Source: Locusta migratoria (taxonomy: Eukaryota > Arthropoda > Insecta > Orthoptera > Acrididae). From it: a stretch of DNA of 64,000 bases. Positions within the stretch are counted from its first letter, which is position 1. Every line of letters starts with the position of its first letter. The DNA lies in NCBI GenBank assembly GCA_026315105.1, contig CM048745.1, positions 150,977,323-151,041,322 of the forward strand. The letters run 5' to 3'. Position numbers and translations under genes: made by a program. Shown here one piece after another: positions 53,101-63,984 of the stretch. The notes under the pieces were generated by a model that worked only from the letters and a program-made list of their open reading frames with translations, was not told where the DNA came from and did no database searches.

Positions 53101-55090
53101 TCCGCTAGTATACTATAGTATGCTGATAAAGTCATTAGATTTCCAATAACTTCTATAGAAACAACAAACCATCTGAAATCAATAACAAAAAGAAATTATC
53201 TGATAGTGCGATATCAAAGCACTAAAGTACACTGAATTACTTGAATGAATGCTACAGATTAAAAAGTAACTATAATCTGGATATGTTTGAGGAACACGCA
53301 TAAGAAAAATTACAAAGAGGTTTATCAAAATACACTGATATTTATAGAGTTACTGACAAAGTGAAAATAATTTTTTCGACAATTTTTACCAAACGAATGA
53401 GAACAGCAAAATAGTCGTTTATATTGTAAAAACAAATAGAAAAATAGTTCTGTATTTCCAAACAATTAAATCTACAGAGACAATCTCACGTAAATAGGAA
53501 ACAAATTAGGGACAATATCAAAGAGGATTCCTCTGAAACACCTACTAAAGTACAAATAATGAATTCATCAGAAACAACGAAGATAGATAAAATAGTAAAA
53601 CAGAAAAACAGCTGTTGTTTGACAGATTACTTTTTCTTTTGTGGTACTCAAAAGACTCATGAAATTTCTTAATTCTGCCTCTCGGAAAACGCCTGGGAAG
53701 CTCATCTCACTACTGCAGCTTTTGTCGCGCCTAAGCATGTAGGTCAACCACACGAAAGGCGAAAACTCCCAGCGTCCCTCGTCAGCTGTACTACAACAAG
53801 ACGGAAACATACTGATGAATTTTCGAAAATGGAGTTCGAACTCAGTATTGAGGAATTAGAGAGTAGTTATCGGAACGTTCAGGTTTAATTGTTTTAATAT
53901 TTTTAAGATTATTTGGTACAAAGTGGTCTGGATCTTCAAGACCAGTCACGGCCGTCAAGAACGCTGCGGACAGTGCAGTGATTGCTCTCCTAGTTATTGT
54001 GTGTGTGTGTATCCCTTGTAAGGCTTGGACTATCGCTTTGGCGCAGATTTCGCGTCGATTACGCTCGCCCTGCTGACGCAACACTCGGCGCACACTGTTA
54101 CGTAACGTTGGCGGCATTCTGCTCGAATGCCAAGTCAGCGTATCGCTGGCAGGCTGTCAGATCGCCTTTGTTTACGTCGGTCGGCTGGTCATAAAAATAC
54201 GAGCGATACGTGGGAACAGCTGCGACGCTCCAGTCACGCGATCTGTCCTCTCTGATGTTTCCAGCCGGATACATCTGTTGAAGTATTCCCCTAATGCCCC
54301 AGGATTGTTTTCCTCGAAAAGGACCTACGGAATTCTTCGGCTGCTAAGTACTCTCGGCCTTTTAGGTTGTTCTGTGTAGTAACCGATTAACTAAGAGTGT
54401 CATTATGCAAATGCATGAGACATGTGAGGCACAGGATGTTACAGGATATTTATCCTATTTCTCTATTAGCTTCTACGTGAATTAATGATCCGATTACACA
54501 ATGGTGAACTTTTTACTTGTCTGCAGACTACTTTGGTGGTCTTCTTACAATTATGTGTGTCATCAGAGTGCTGCTTGGCGAGTATTCTGGCATATATTAC
54601 CCTTCGTAATTTTTTTAAATGTAATTCACGTCATTCGTGCCTAGAAACAATTACCAACAGCTTTCATAGATAACCATAGACACCGTGTGTTTGTTCTGTC
54701 GTCATTTCAGATTACAGAACAGCACAGCAGTAAAACTCGATCTCAAGTAAATAGTCTCTTCATCATTAAGTAACACTGTCACCTCCTTAGAATCAATTTT
54801 TATGTAAGCAGTCGACTGTGGAATGATCTTCCTCAAAAATAGGAACAATTCATTTCGAATTTAAAAATGGAACGAATTATCCACCTTCTACCACGATATC
54901 TCTCACTTGCACCTCACTCTCATAAACGCGGCATCGTTCGTCTATCTCTCTTGTGACATAGTTACCCACAGATTGTACGTTATTTTTTAACAGCTAGTGT
55001 TACTGACATTTTCTGTCTTCTTTCAGTATGCCTTCTGTATCTCATGTTACTTAACATAACTTTAATGGTACCTAAGTAATAAATAACATT
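53101..55090. other. unassigned sequence
   Basis: No gene supported. A minus-strand frame 53842-54117 (91 codons, MPPTLRNSVRRVLRQQGERN onward) lies in a GC-rich patch and might be an exon or chance. 54000-54012 is a short TG array. Confidence 0.35.
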
Positions 55091-55119
55091 ATTAAACTTC
55101 CTGGCAGATTAAAACTGCG

Positions 55120-55193
55120 TGCCGGAACCGGGACTCGAACCTGGAACCGTTGCCTTTTGCGGGCAAGCGCTCTAGCGACTGAGCTATCCCGAC
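55120..55193 (-). repeat. tRNA-like sequence in foldback element
   Basis: Minus-strand GGGATAGCTCAGTCGCTAGA and CGAGTCCCGGTTCCGGC boxes. Partner of 55287-55360. Confidence 0.7.
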
Positions 55194-55286
55194 ACGACTC
55201 ACGATGCCGCCTCACAACTTTACTTCCGCCAGTACCTCGCCTCGTACTGGCGGAAGTAAAGTTGTGAGACGGAACTGTGAGTCGTG

Positions 55287-55360
55287 TCGGGATAGCTCAG
55301 TCGCTAGAGCGCTTGCCCGCAAAAGGCAAAGGTCCCAGGTTCGAGTCCCGGTTCCGGCAT
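55287..55360 (+). repeat. tRNA-like sequence in foldback element
   Basis: Plus-strand copy with the loop CGCAAAA, where the other elements have CGCGAAA. A and B boxes are intact. Confidence 0.7.
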
Positions 55361-55509
55361 ACAATTTTAATCTGCCAGGAAGTTTCAAATCAGCGCACAC
55401 TCTGCTGCAGAGTGAAAGTTTCATTCTGGAAAAATATCATTCTGGATGCCCTAGATGCAAACCCGGCGTTTCCCAAGTATGTATTTATTCAGCTCATCTA
55501 TTAGCCCAT

Positions 55510-55693
55510 TCCGCGCGGGAATGGCACCGTGGTCTGTCCCACCATGTCACAGCCACTCCAGCCGGATGTTCGAGTCCTCCCTCGGGCGCGCGTCTGTGTA
55601 TGTATGTGTTGTAAGACGGTTTAAGTCGTTTATAAGTCTAGGGACCGATGACCTTAGAAGTTGGGACCCTTAGGTTTACAAAACTTTTTTTTA
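55510..55693 (+). mobile_element. group D-like SINE
   Basis: CCGCGCGGGAATGGCACCGT head, GATGTTCGAGTCCTCCCTCG B-box region, GGGACCGATGACCTTAGAAG body and a TTTACAAAACTTTTTTTT tail. The head is partly diverged. Confidence 0.75.
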
Positions 55694-55759
55694 TTAAGCC
55701 GGCTCCCTCCTTTCTCTGTGAAACTTCATCTTCCCTTTTGTCCAGCTCTTCCATTCCAA

Positions 55760-55893
55760 ATGTTCAAATGTTTGTATAGCTTATGGAACTTAACTACGGG
55801 GTCATCAGTCCCTAAACTTACAAACTACTTATGAACTAGCTAATCCTAAGGACGGCACAAATATCAATGCCCGAGGGGGTTCGAACCCCCGAT
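55760..55893 (-). mobile_element. 5'-truncated group A SINE with 14-bp target duplication
   Basis: Minus-strand copy ending just past the B box (GAGGGGGTTCGAACCCCCGA). The rest of the tRNA head is absent. It is flanked by CTCTTCCATTCCAA at 55746-55759 and 55894-55907, so the truncation happened at insertion. Confidence 0.88.
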
Positions 55894-56181
55894 CTCTTCC
55901 ATTCCAATCTCTGTTCAGCTCTCTCCTCTATCCTTCACCTTATCAGTATCCACTACTGCATATACAACTGATTGTACAGTACGTGTTCGTATTTGAAACT
56001 CTGTCTGCAAGGTTTCAACGGAGACCAGTTGTGAAGAGATCCTACATATATTTTGCAAATGTATGCATGGGCATACCTTTGGTGGGGTCTGAAGATGACC
56101 TATTGAAAGTCCGAACTGATTGCTTCATAAAAAAAACAACAACAACTTTGAAGAAGCGGTTGCATTTCTGCAATTGTTTCG

Positions 56182-56409
56182 CTACTTGCTGATGATACTC
56201 CGCACAGCACTCCTCGAACACCCGACATGTGCAGTTTCCGAAATGCTGGTGCTGTGTCTCCAGGACATCACAATACGCCCTTTGTCAAACTGAGTCTGAT
56301 CGCGCACCTTCCCCAGTCCACACCTGGTCCCTGGGGGCTCAGTGTATCTGCCATACTGCGGAGAGACCAGCAGCACGTTACGACGAGTGCTGCAGAAACA
56401 TGGACTCAT
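56182..56409 (-). pseudogene. Tc1-like transposase N-terminal HTH fragment
   Basis: Minus-strand translation has LGKVRDQTQFDKGRIVMSWR and HSTSISETAHVGCSRSAVRS, a Tc1-type HTH with the C-S-R-S-AV recognition helix. The DDE domain is absent. Confidence 0.6.
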
Positions 56410-56419
56410 TAATGAAAGG

Positions 56420-58867
56420 AAAAAAATATTTTGGTGATGTTAAAATTTTGAAACGGTTTATTTTTTAGGTTGCATTTCACAGTGCTGTCATGAGAACAAA
56501 CAGATTTCCAGTCAAGAGAACTAACAAAGTGTGCTATAATTCATCCCAAACCTGTTCTCTTATTACAGAAATGATGTAACAACCTGATGTAGGAATCCAT
56601 TATTTTAGACAGGAAGTTTCATTTTTATTTTATAATCATTTATACCAGTGTAGAGTCAGTACTTTAATTTTGGGATGAGGTTTTTTTCTAGAGGATTAAA
56701 AAATGTCTTTGGTGATACAGAAGTAATTGAAAATGATGACATAGCTTCTCTAAAACTAATTGTACAAAATAAAGAAATATTATAAGTAATATAGCGACTG
56801 TGGAACCTAAATACATTGTTTAAATATCTTTATTAAAAAAAATCCTGTCGCAGTCCTCATAGACAATGTCTGATGTTACAATGAAGTTCTCACTTTGGAA
56901 TCTTTTATGGCCCGTATTTTCCCTTTGAATGATTTTCAGAACCTCTTAACCTAATCATAAAACAATAAGCAAATACTAACAATGACTCCACTGCGTATAA
57001 GAAACACCAACAATTTCATTTTAATGCGCTTTTGTGCATATAAGTCTCTTTAGTTAAGCCTAATGAGAGGTTTCTGACAATCAACAACATGTCCTGTCCC
57101 ATGTTTGCTATCATTTTGAAAATCGAAATTTTCAGTCCAAAATATGGGTCTAAATTTATATTTTTATGTGGTTATTATTAAACGTAGAAGTGGGGATCTC
57201 ATTTAAACATTAACCATGCTTCCACTATTAATCCAAAACAACCAGCAGGCCTTTCTGTTTCACCATCACCTTTTTGTTTTCAAACCATTAAAAGTAGTAC
57301 TTAAACTGATAACAAGTTGTTCCCTTCAACCTGAGGATATCAGCACACCATCACATAATAATAAGCAGCAAGACACAGTTTTGGCCTCCCACTGTTTCTA
57401 ACATAATAAAAAATGAAACACTGTGAAAGACGACTGTCTGTCGTCTTCCATATGTTTTATAAAGTTGTTTGATGTCGCTAGATTAGCATTTTGTTAAGAC
57501 TAGAACCGCACTCTTTTCGAGGCATGAGGAATAGCATTTTTATTTCAAGTTTTAAAATATTAGTTTCTAAAATGTTGGTTAATATTGCTAGGATTTTGTT
57601 ATTTTAATAATTTTTTACTGTGGTTATGATTTTGGCAATAGGTACGTCTTCTCCGCTACGCCACTGTCCCTGTGAGAATGTGTACTTTTAAGTCGATGTG
57701 TGAAAATCTAATGGGTGTCTGAATGTGGGTAGTAATAGCTCGCTTTGAATGTTTCTCTCTGGCTCAGAGTCGACAGTTAGTCGTTACCGACCCTTACTTG
57801 GTGCTGGGATCGTGGAGAGTATAACGACACAGCTGCGTCCACCTATTCCTCGATGGGCGAAGGTGCCGTTATATTCTATTTGCTGCTTAATTAATCCTCG
57901 ATCATTTAATAACTGTTCCAATGGTATGACTGGATGGGATGCGGACAATGACTGGGTTGATCCATGACAATAAACTTTAACTTCCTTTGTTACGGAACGA
58001 CAAATGTTAATAACTCTTTCATTAAATAACCGCGTGCCACTACGATAAATGTCTACAAATCCACACTGAAACGTTTCCATACGCAACTCCGACCGAAACT
58101 CATACGACCGATGGGCAAAACTGAAGCCACCGCTAAATGCGGGTTACAGACGCACTGTCGACGGGCTACTGCCTCGCTCTGCGGTCGGAGGAAGACTGCC
58201 GCACACCGTCCAACAAACTAGAAACGTTCATGTCGTCCAGCATCTATCACTGCATGCCAACAATAACTACTGTTCGACCAAAACGTCCCAAAGAGGTTAC
58301 TACTAAAATCCTGTATCCTCACAAGAGGTAAGGTTGGTCCGCGGAGAAGGTAGCGATTCGTTCTCTAGCATGTTTAACTTAGACTCTTGAACTTAGATTC
58401 ATTTTTCGGAATATTTTTTTCAGATCGTGCGCGGAAATGTGTTCTAGTTTTTTAATCCAGTGAATTCGAACAGATAAATGTCGTGTATGTTTCACTAGTT
58501 GCAGTTGATAACGGCCTGGTATATTCAAACCTTTTGTGATTATGTGTCGGTGTACGAACTCTGTGTAAATTCTTTCTAGCTTTGTGGGGCCCGATTTCTC
58601 ACTGATGATATGTTCATTTTTGTCCAGTGCATGTAAAAATCTTTTTTATCGTTTCTTTCCGTGAGTGATATGTGTTCCACGTGGTTGGTTCTTAGAACAA
58701 AGCCTTCAGCTTCCTCTATTGTTTGTTCCATGCCCATCAGGCAAGTAACTATGCGTGTATTCTTCTGATTTTAATTGTGCTGTTTCTTCTCCGAACTTGT
58801 AGTATGCACTCAGTCTTTGTCAGTAATTCTCTCCGAGCCTTGTACAACCTCCGTCAATAGCTTGCTT
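56420..58867. other. long AT-rich stretch without recognisable genes
   Basis: Frames of 60-100 codons (57784-58086 minus, 58137-58331 plus) lie in a GC-richer patch at 57730-58330, but show no domain. No named repeat was recognised. Confidence 0.4.
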
Positions 58868-59255
58868 ATGAAATTCTATGTATTTCTAAGGGTTGCATGC
58901 CTTAGTTTTTAGTCTCACTTTTCCGTCTTTGTAATTATTTCACTTTTCTGGTTTTTTGAGACTGGGCTTCATCCGTCTCTGTAATCGCTCCCTATCGCGT
59001 GTAGCTGCATTTCATTCGCTTCCTCATGTAATTCTAAACATTTCTACGGGTTGCATGGCGTAGTTTTTTTTTGTTTTTTTTTTTTTGTTTTTTTTTTTTC
59101 ATTTTTCCGACTTTGTAATTATTTCACTTTTCCGGGTTTTGAGACTGGACTTCTTCCGTCTCTGTGAACGCTCCCAATCGCTTGTTGCTGCATCTCAGTA
59201 GATTCCTTATGAAATTCTACGCAGTTCTAGGGGTTGCATGCCGTAGTTAATTTCC
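58868..59255. repeat. tandem repeat, ~160-180-bp unit, 2-3 copies
   Basis: GGGTTGCATGCC-type sequence recurs at 58891, 59049 and 59232, each preceded by TTCTA and followed by TAGTT, T-rich sequence, TTTGTAATTATTTCACTTTT and GAGACTGG with TTC.TCCGTCTCTGT. Spacing is 158 and 183 bp, the difference being mostly a poly-T insertion at 59070-59099. Confidence 0.8.
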
Positions 59256-60535
59256 TTGATTTTTCGGAAATTGAATTTATACATTTTTATCGGTTTTCGG
59301 AACCACGTGGGTCCGAACTCCGACTTCAGGAGTTTGCAGCTACTCACCTACGCCACTTCTCATAAAACCATAGCCTGGATAGTTTACTCTCAGATTGCAA
59401 CTTAAGAGTCCGCCGTGATTTTGTTTAATGAATCCGATTTTTAACCACTTCACTTCCCTGGAGTGCGATCATGTAACGTAGCCGCGTGTCGCCGTTAGCG
59501 TGTATGCTCGCGGTCTAATCTAAATGCAACTTAACTTTGGTATACTCACGCACCATCTCAAATCAGGCACGACATACCAGAGCCATCTTCGCATTTTTAT
59601 TGTATATTGTGTTGTGTGGTACCTTCGGCTTTGCTGAATTTCGCCTACGATAGCGCCGCCTGCTTCTGCCTCGTTTCAGCACGCTGTTTTTGGTGAGTTT
59701 CGCTGTTGCATTGCGTGTGTGTGTGAGCGAGTGATTGTAGTTTGTAAATCCTCCCCCCAGTACGGTTAAGTTCTGTGTAATTTATGTTCAATGCTGGGCA
59801 TCGTCAGTATTAGCTCATGTAAGTGGAATGCATTTTTATTATATTAACAAAATTGGTTCTCCGTTTTGCTTGCGTTCGACCTGAATAAACAAGTTCAGTA
59901 TAATTTTGACTTGCCTATAAATTGTAGTTTTCGAGCACCTTCCCCCTTTTATTTAATATTGTTTTTCACCAGTGCTGAGAACAAGCTCAGATGCAATTTT
60001 TCATGTTTAAATTCCGTTGCACCACAAATGTTTTTCTATAGCCACCTTTATGAAATAAGTTTAATTGTGGTGGCTTGTTTATTAATGCCTGTGTGTAATT
60101 TCGTGTTAGCTGCTACGTATATTGGCCACTGTATCTTTAACTTCCTGTTATTAGAGTTATTTGAACCAAGACAGTTCTCAGTTAGGGCCAGGGAACAAGG
60201 TTTTTGCAGCAGGGAGTAGCCGGTAGTTCACACGGACCTTTTGATAATTTTACTGCTAAAATTAAGCTTCTTTATGACAGTAAACTCTTATCTGGGTACC
60301 TCCTACCAGAATTAAGCTTTTATTCCGTACAGTGGCCCAGAGGGGGTCAGAATGGATTGCGCAGTCCGAGGTAGAAACTCGTCGTACTGCGCATGGCGTC
60401 ATCGCCGAAGCACGTGGCGGTAGCCCTGCAGTAGCTTGTTGTTTACAGTGTATGTTTTGTTTCGTTTATTCGTGTGTTTTACGACAGAAAATATATTAAT
60501 GATTCGTTTGACATTTTAAATTCTTCCAGAATCGG
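59256..60535. other. unassigned sequence
   Basis: A plus-strand frame 59866-60219 (117 codons) has two hydrophobic stretches but no known domain. 60340-60430 is CpG-richer. Part of this may be the 5' region of the P-like element that follows. Confidence 0.35.
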
Positions 60536-60540
60536 TGACA

Positions 60541-61480
60541 AAAAGACATTAGCGAGTGCCTATGGAAGAAATGAGCAGCTCAAAAAACAATTCTCAGATA
60601 AGGTATTTGTGCTGTGAAACAATACAGATTGGAAACCGAAGAAAGCTGTTACCATTTCAGAAAGGACACTTAATGTTAATTAATTCTTTATTTGGCCTTC
60701 ATTCTGACCTTTTGTCACTAGGCATTAAGTGTATATTAACCCGCGAAAACATGCACCTTTAAAAGTTACGCGATCGATCGCGTGTATAGTATCTTTTTGA
60801 CAGCCAAAGAACAGTTTGTAATGTACTTAATAAGTCTAAATAAGTGCTTCTAGTTGCGTTTATAAGAAAACACAAAAATTTGACAATTTAAATCTGGTAA
60901 AATGCCGATTGTTTTAAAATTACTGTGAGCAAAATCCTCACGCGCAACTCCTCGCGGGTTAACAGCACGGCTGAACCAGGACTGTCTTGAAAATTTGTTT
61001 TCACAGATTACAGATATTGGCCATTTCTATCAGCATCCTCGCCCAAAAGAAGTAAAACATCGGCTGCGTTTGTTGCTTCTGGGAAAGAATGCCCATGACA
61101 TTCCACTTTCTAATACTTCGTCTGTCAGACAGGAAGAAGATTCACAATAATTTCTGTCATCTAGTCCGCTGTGTGGAATTTTGCCGGATATGTCTGATTC
61201 AATGACCATGCCAAATGGGGAAGCAGAGAGCCAGGACATAAGTTTTAGTTGTGAGGCTGCTGCACCGTCTGCTGTGACATATATTGAATGCCCAACTGAA
61301 GGATTGAAATATCTGACAGGCTACATTGCACGCCGTGCTGCGAAATATGAGATCTCACGGGGGGTGTCGTCTAATGAACTACTTTGTCCTCCTCCAAAAC
61401 ACCAAGCAGATTACGGGTGGATAGAATTTCTATCACGAGGAGGTTTGTTAGTACCGTCTGACGAGTGAATGCGGCAGATC
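60541..61480 (+). pseudogene. P-element/THAP9-like transposase C-terminal remnant, split by a MITE
   Basis: 60541-60739 encodes (in two frames) an AYGRNEQLKKQFSDKVF segment and RKLLPFQKGHLMLINSLFGL ending GIKCILT. After the insert, reading resumes in the same frame as ARLNQDCLENLFSQI, then HPRPKEVKHRLRLLLLGK, a stop at 61147, and YIECPTEGLKYLTGYIARRA with GWIEFLSRGGLLVPSDE ending at a stop (61466). The LLPFQKG, LTSRLNQD.LE..F..IR and YL.GY.A.R...W...SRGGL.VP order is that of P-element/THAP9 transposases. The N-terminal THAP domain and most of the catalytic core are not seen. Confidence 0.72.
60740..60958. mobile_element. 219-bp piggyBac-like MITE with TTAA target duplication
   Basis: The insert starts CCCGCGA and ends TCGCGGG, flanked on both sides by TTAA (60736-60739 and 60959-60962). 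This is the piggyBac signature (TTAA duplication, CCC-starting TIR). The interior is AT-rich and non-coding. Removing the insert and one TTAA leaves the P-like reading frame continuous across the site (CILT then ARLNQD). Confidence 0.85.
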
Positions 61481-61852
61481 TCAGAATTTGAGCTGCTGTT
61501 CAATGAGATTAACGGAAGTGACACACTTAAAAAAAAGTATTTCTTAGAAATTAGCCGACGTAATTTCGCAGAAATATCTTCATGGGGTTATTAAAATATT
61601 CTTACGGACCGAATTTTTATTCGAGTGCGCTACATCAACATGAAGCTGAAGAGAGAGAAAGCAGCGGCATCACAGAGGCGAAAATCACGTCAATGGCATT
61701 CTTCTGCTGTCGGAATAATGTAACGAGATATGTAACTACAATGAGCAATGCGTAAACAGTTAACTTTTGTTTGTTTGATGGTGTTCTACGTGACGGCACA
61801 GCGCCGCTTCACGCCCCTTGCTAGCAGTGCTGCTTCGCCGCTGGCGTCACTT
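61481..61852 (+). other. possible 3' continuation of the P-like element
   Basis: 61467-61740 reads onward through stops (MRQISEFELLFNEINGSD, LKYSYGPNFYSSALHQHEAE), in keeping with a decaying transposase C-terminus. A terminal inverted repeat was not found. Confidence 0.45.
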
Positions 61853-62144
61853 AAAAAAAAAAAAAAAAGTTCAAATGTTTATCTTCCTGTTGTATTAACC
61901 CACATTAACCTTGCCCAGCCGGAATCATTCGTATCCATTTCACATTTTTTTCCACCACCACACTTTACAACTTAACTACGGGGTCATCCAGTCCCTAAAC
62001 TTACAAACTACTTATGAACTACCTTATACTAAGGACGGCACAAATATCCATGCCCCAGGGGGGATTCGAACCCCCGACCGTAGGGGCCGTGCAGACCGTG
62101 ACTGAAGCGTCACAGTCCCCTCGGCCACCGCGGCGGGCGACATC
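61853..62144 (-). mobile_element. group A SINE with a displaced tail
   Basis: 61972-62144 is a minus-strand SINE (GGGGTCATCCAGTCCCTAAA, B box GGGGATTCGAACCCCC, head to CCACCGCGGCGGG). The tail sequence AGTTCAAATGTTT preceded by poly-A (61853-61880) is separated from the body by ~90 bp of unrelated sequence (61881-61970). Confidence 0.75.
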
Positions 62145-62760
62145 ATTTCAACGGCCAATTGCAGATCGTATCGCTTTCGGGTCCAACCTTTAATAGAATA
62201 AGCTTGCAGTGGCCTACTTTTAACTGTCAAAATGTCCCCATTGTCCCAATTCACCCCGTTTTTCGGTATGAGATGACTTCCGCCATCTCCTTAAACATAT
62301 ATACAAACGTAGATATCGCCGTTCACCAACCCGACAAAGCATGTTCAGACGTCACAGTGTTCCCTCATAGATTGTGATGCTATGCACTTTGGATCCAGTT
62401 CTCATAATGGACACCTTGCTGCTGAAGGCCCTCGTGCAGTTCATCCCCCTTCCGTTGCCTTGGTCGTCCAGTTGGTCGGGTTCCAACAGGTGTTCCCGTA
62501 AGCACGGCTTTGCCCAGCAAGCGGCCGGCGTCTTGGCGTTGTGCCCTGGCACGCTAGTTCTCCACGCTTTCGTTTCTTTTGCATGTTATTCGGTTGTGCC
62601 ATCAGGTCATACAGTTCCAGGTTGTTTCTTTGTAACCAGCTGTTCTATTCGCAGATTGGTCCAGATATCATGAGTTCCTTCAAATCTAAACAGGTCTCTT
62701 TATAATTTTTTTAAAGAATTTATCTTACATTACACCCATACTATCAGTTATTCCGAATCA
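62145..62760. other. unassigned sequence
   Basis: Overlapping frames of 66-99 codons, none with a recognisable domain. Confidence 0.4.
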
Positions 62761-62764
62761 AAAT

Positions 62765-63984
62765 ATTCTTGTGGCTATGATAATTTTCAAACATGGAAAC
62801 AGAAAAAATTGCAACAACTTTCGAGGTATCTCTTTAATTAGCGTTGTAGGGAAAATATTCTCAGGTATTGTTGAAAGGAGAGTGCGAGTATTAATTGAGG
62901 ACAAGTTAGGTGAAAATCATTGTGTGTTTAGGCCTCTTACAGGCTGTCAGGACCAGATCTTTAGCCTACGACAGGTAATGGAAAAGTTCTATGAGTGGAA
63001 CAGGGAATTGTATCTATGTTTCATAGATCTGGAAAAGGCTTATGATCGTGTTCCTAGGAGGAAGCTACTGTCAGTTCTTCGAGATTATGGTATAGGAGGC
63101 AAACTTCTGCAGGCAATTAAAGGGCTTTAAGTAGACTGTCAGGCAGCAGTTAAATTAGATAGCAAATTAAGCTCATGGTTCAGGGTAGTTTCAGGGGTAA
63201 GGCAAGGCTGTAACCTTTCACCACTGTTGTTCATACTATTCATTGAACATATGTTGAAAACAGCAGACTGGCAGGACGGTATTAAAATAGGTGAAAACAA
63301 AATAAGCAGTCTCGCATATGCGGATGACTTAGTTGTAATGGCCGATTCGATTGATAGGTTGCAAACATTTCAGAGCTCGATCAGAGGTGCAAGGATTGTG
63401 ATATGAAGATCAGCATCTCCAAAACGAAAGTAATGTTGTGGAAAAGAGATTCAAAGAGACTGAGTGCCAAATAGGAGAAACAAAGTTAGAACAGGTAGAC
63501 AGTTTCAAGTACCTGGGATGTATTTTCTCACAGGATGGCAACAGCGAAAGAACTAGAATCGAGGTACAGTAAAGCTAACGCAGTGAGTGCTCATCTAAGA
63601 TCTACTCTCTTCTGCAAGAAGGAATTAAGTACCAAGACTAAGTTAGCAGTGCACCGCCCTATCTTTCGACCAACTTTGTTGTGTGGCAGTGAAAGTTGAG
63701 TGGATACAGGTTACCTTATTCATAAGGTAGAGGTTACACATATGAAAGTAGCAAGAATGATTGCAGGTACTAATAGATGGGAACAATGGCAGGAGGGTGT
63801 CCATAATGAGGAAATCAAAGAAAAACTGGGAACGAACACCATAGATGAAGCAGTTAAAGCGAACAGACTGAGATGGTGGGGTCATGTTACAAGCGTGGGA
63901 GAATCAAGGATACCTAAGAGACTCGTGATCTCGGCAGCGGATGGTAAGAGGAGTCGAGGTAGACCAAGAAGAAAGTTTCGGTGA
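62765..63984 (+). pseudogene. RTE-like LINE reverse transcriptase, truncated by the window edge
   Basis: 62771-63127 encodes NCNNFRGISLISVVGKIFSG (block 1), GCQDQIFSLRQVMEKFYEWN, LYLCFIDLEKAYDRVPRRKL (block A with its Asp) and LRDYGIGGKLLQAI, then a stop at 63128. The sequence continues as VSGVRQGCNLSPLLFILFIE (block B), SLAYADDLVVMADS (block C, YADD intact) and, after frameshifts near 63390 and beyond, NRLRWWGHVTSVGESRIPKR with KRSRGRPRRKFR at the C-terminus. It is 5'-truncated, with no endonuclease. This is a third RTE-like lineage in the window. Confidence 0.8.

Larger units (their letters stand above)
55094..55428. mobile_element. tRNA-bearing foldback element, nearly pure palindrome
   Basis: Left arm 55094-55235 and right arm 55245-55386 are inverted copies with few differences around a ~10-base centre (CTCGCCTCG). 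Each arm carries a tRNA-like sequence. The right side extends to about 55428 with the CAGCGCACACTCTGCTGCAG segment known from the other copies. Unlike those, this copy lacks the unique middle region. Confidence 0.82.

Noticed and set aside
59866..60219. Membrane protein ORF
   Set aside because: Hydrophobic stretches come from T-rich DNA. No family match and no splice or promoter support.
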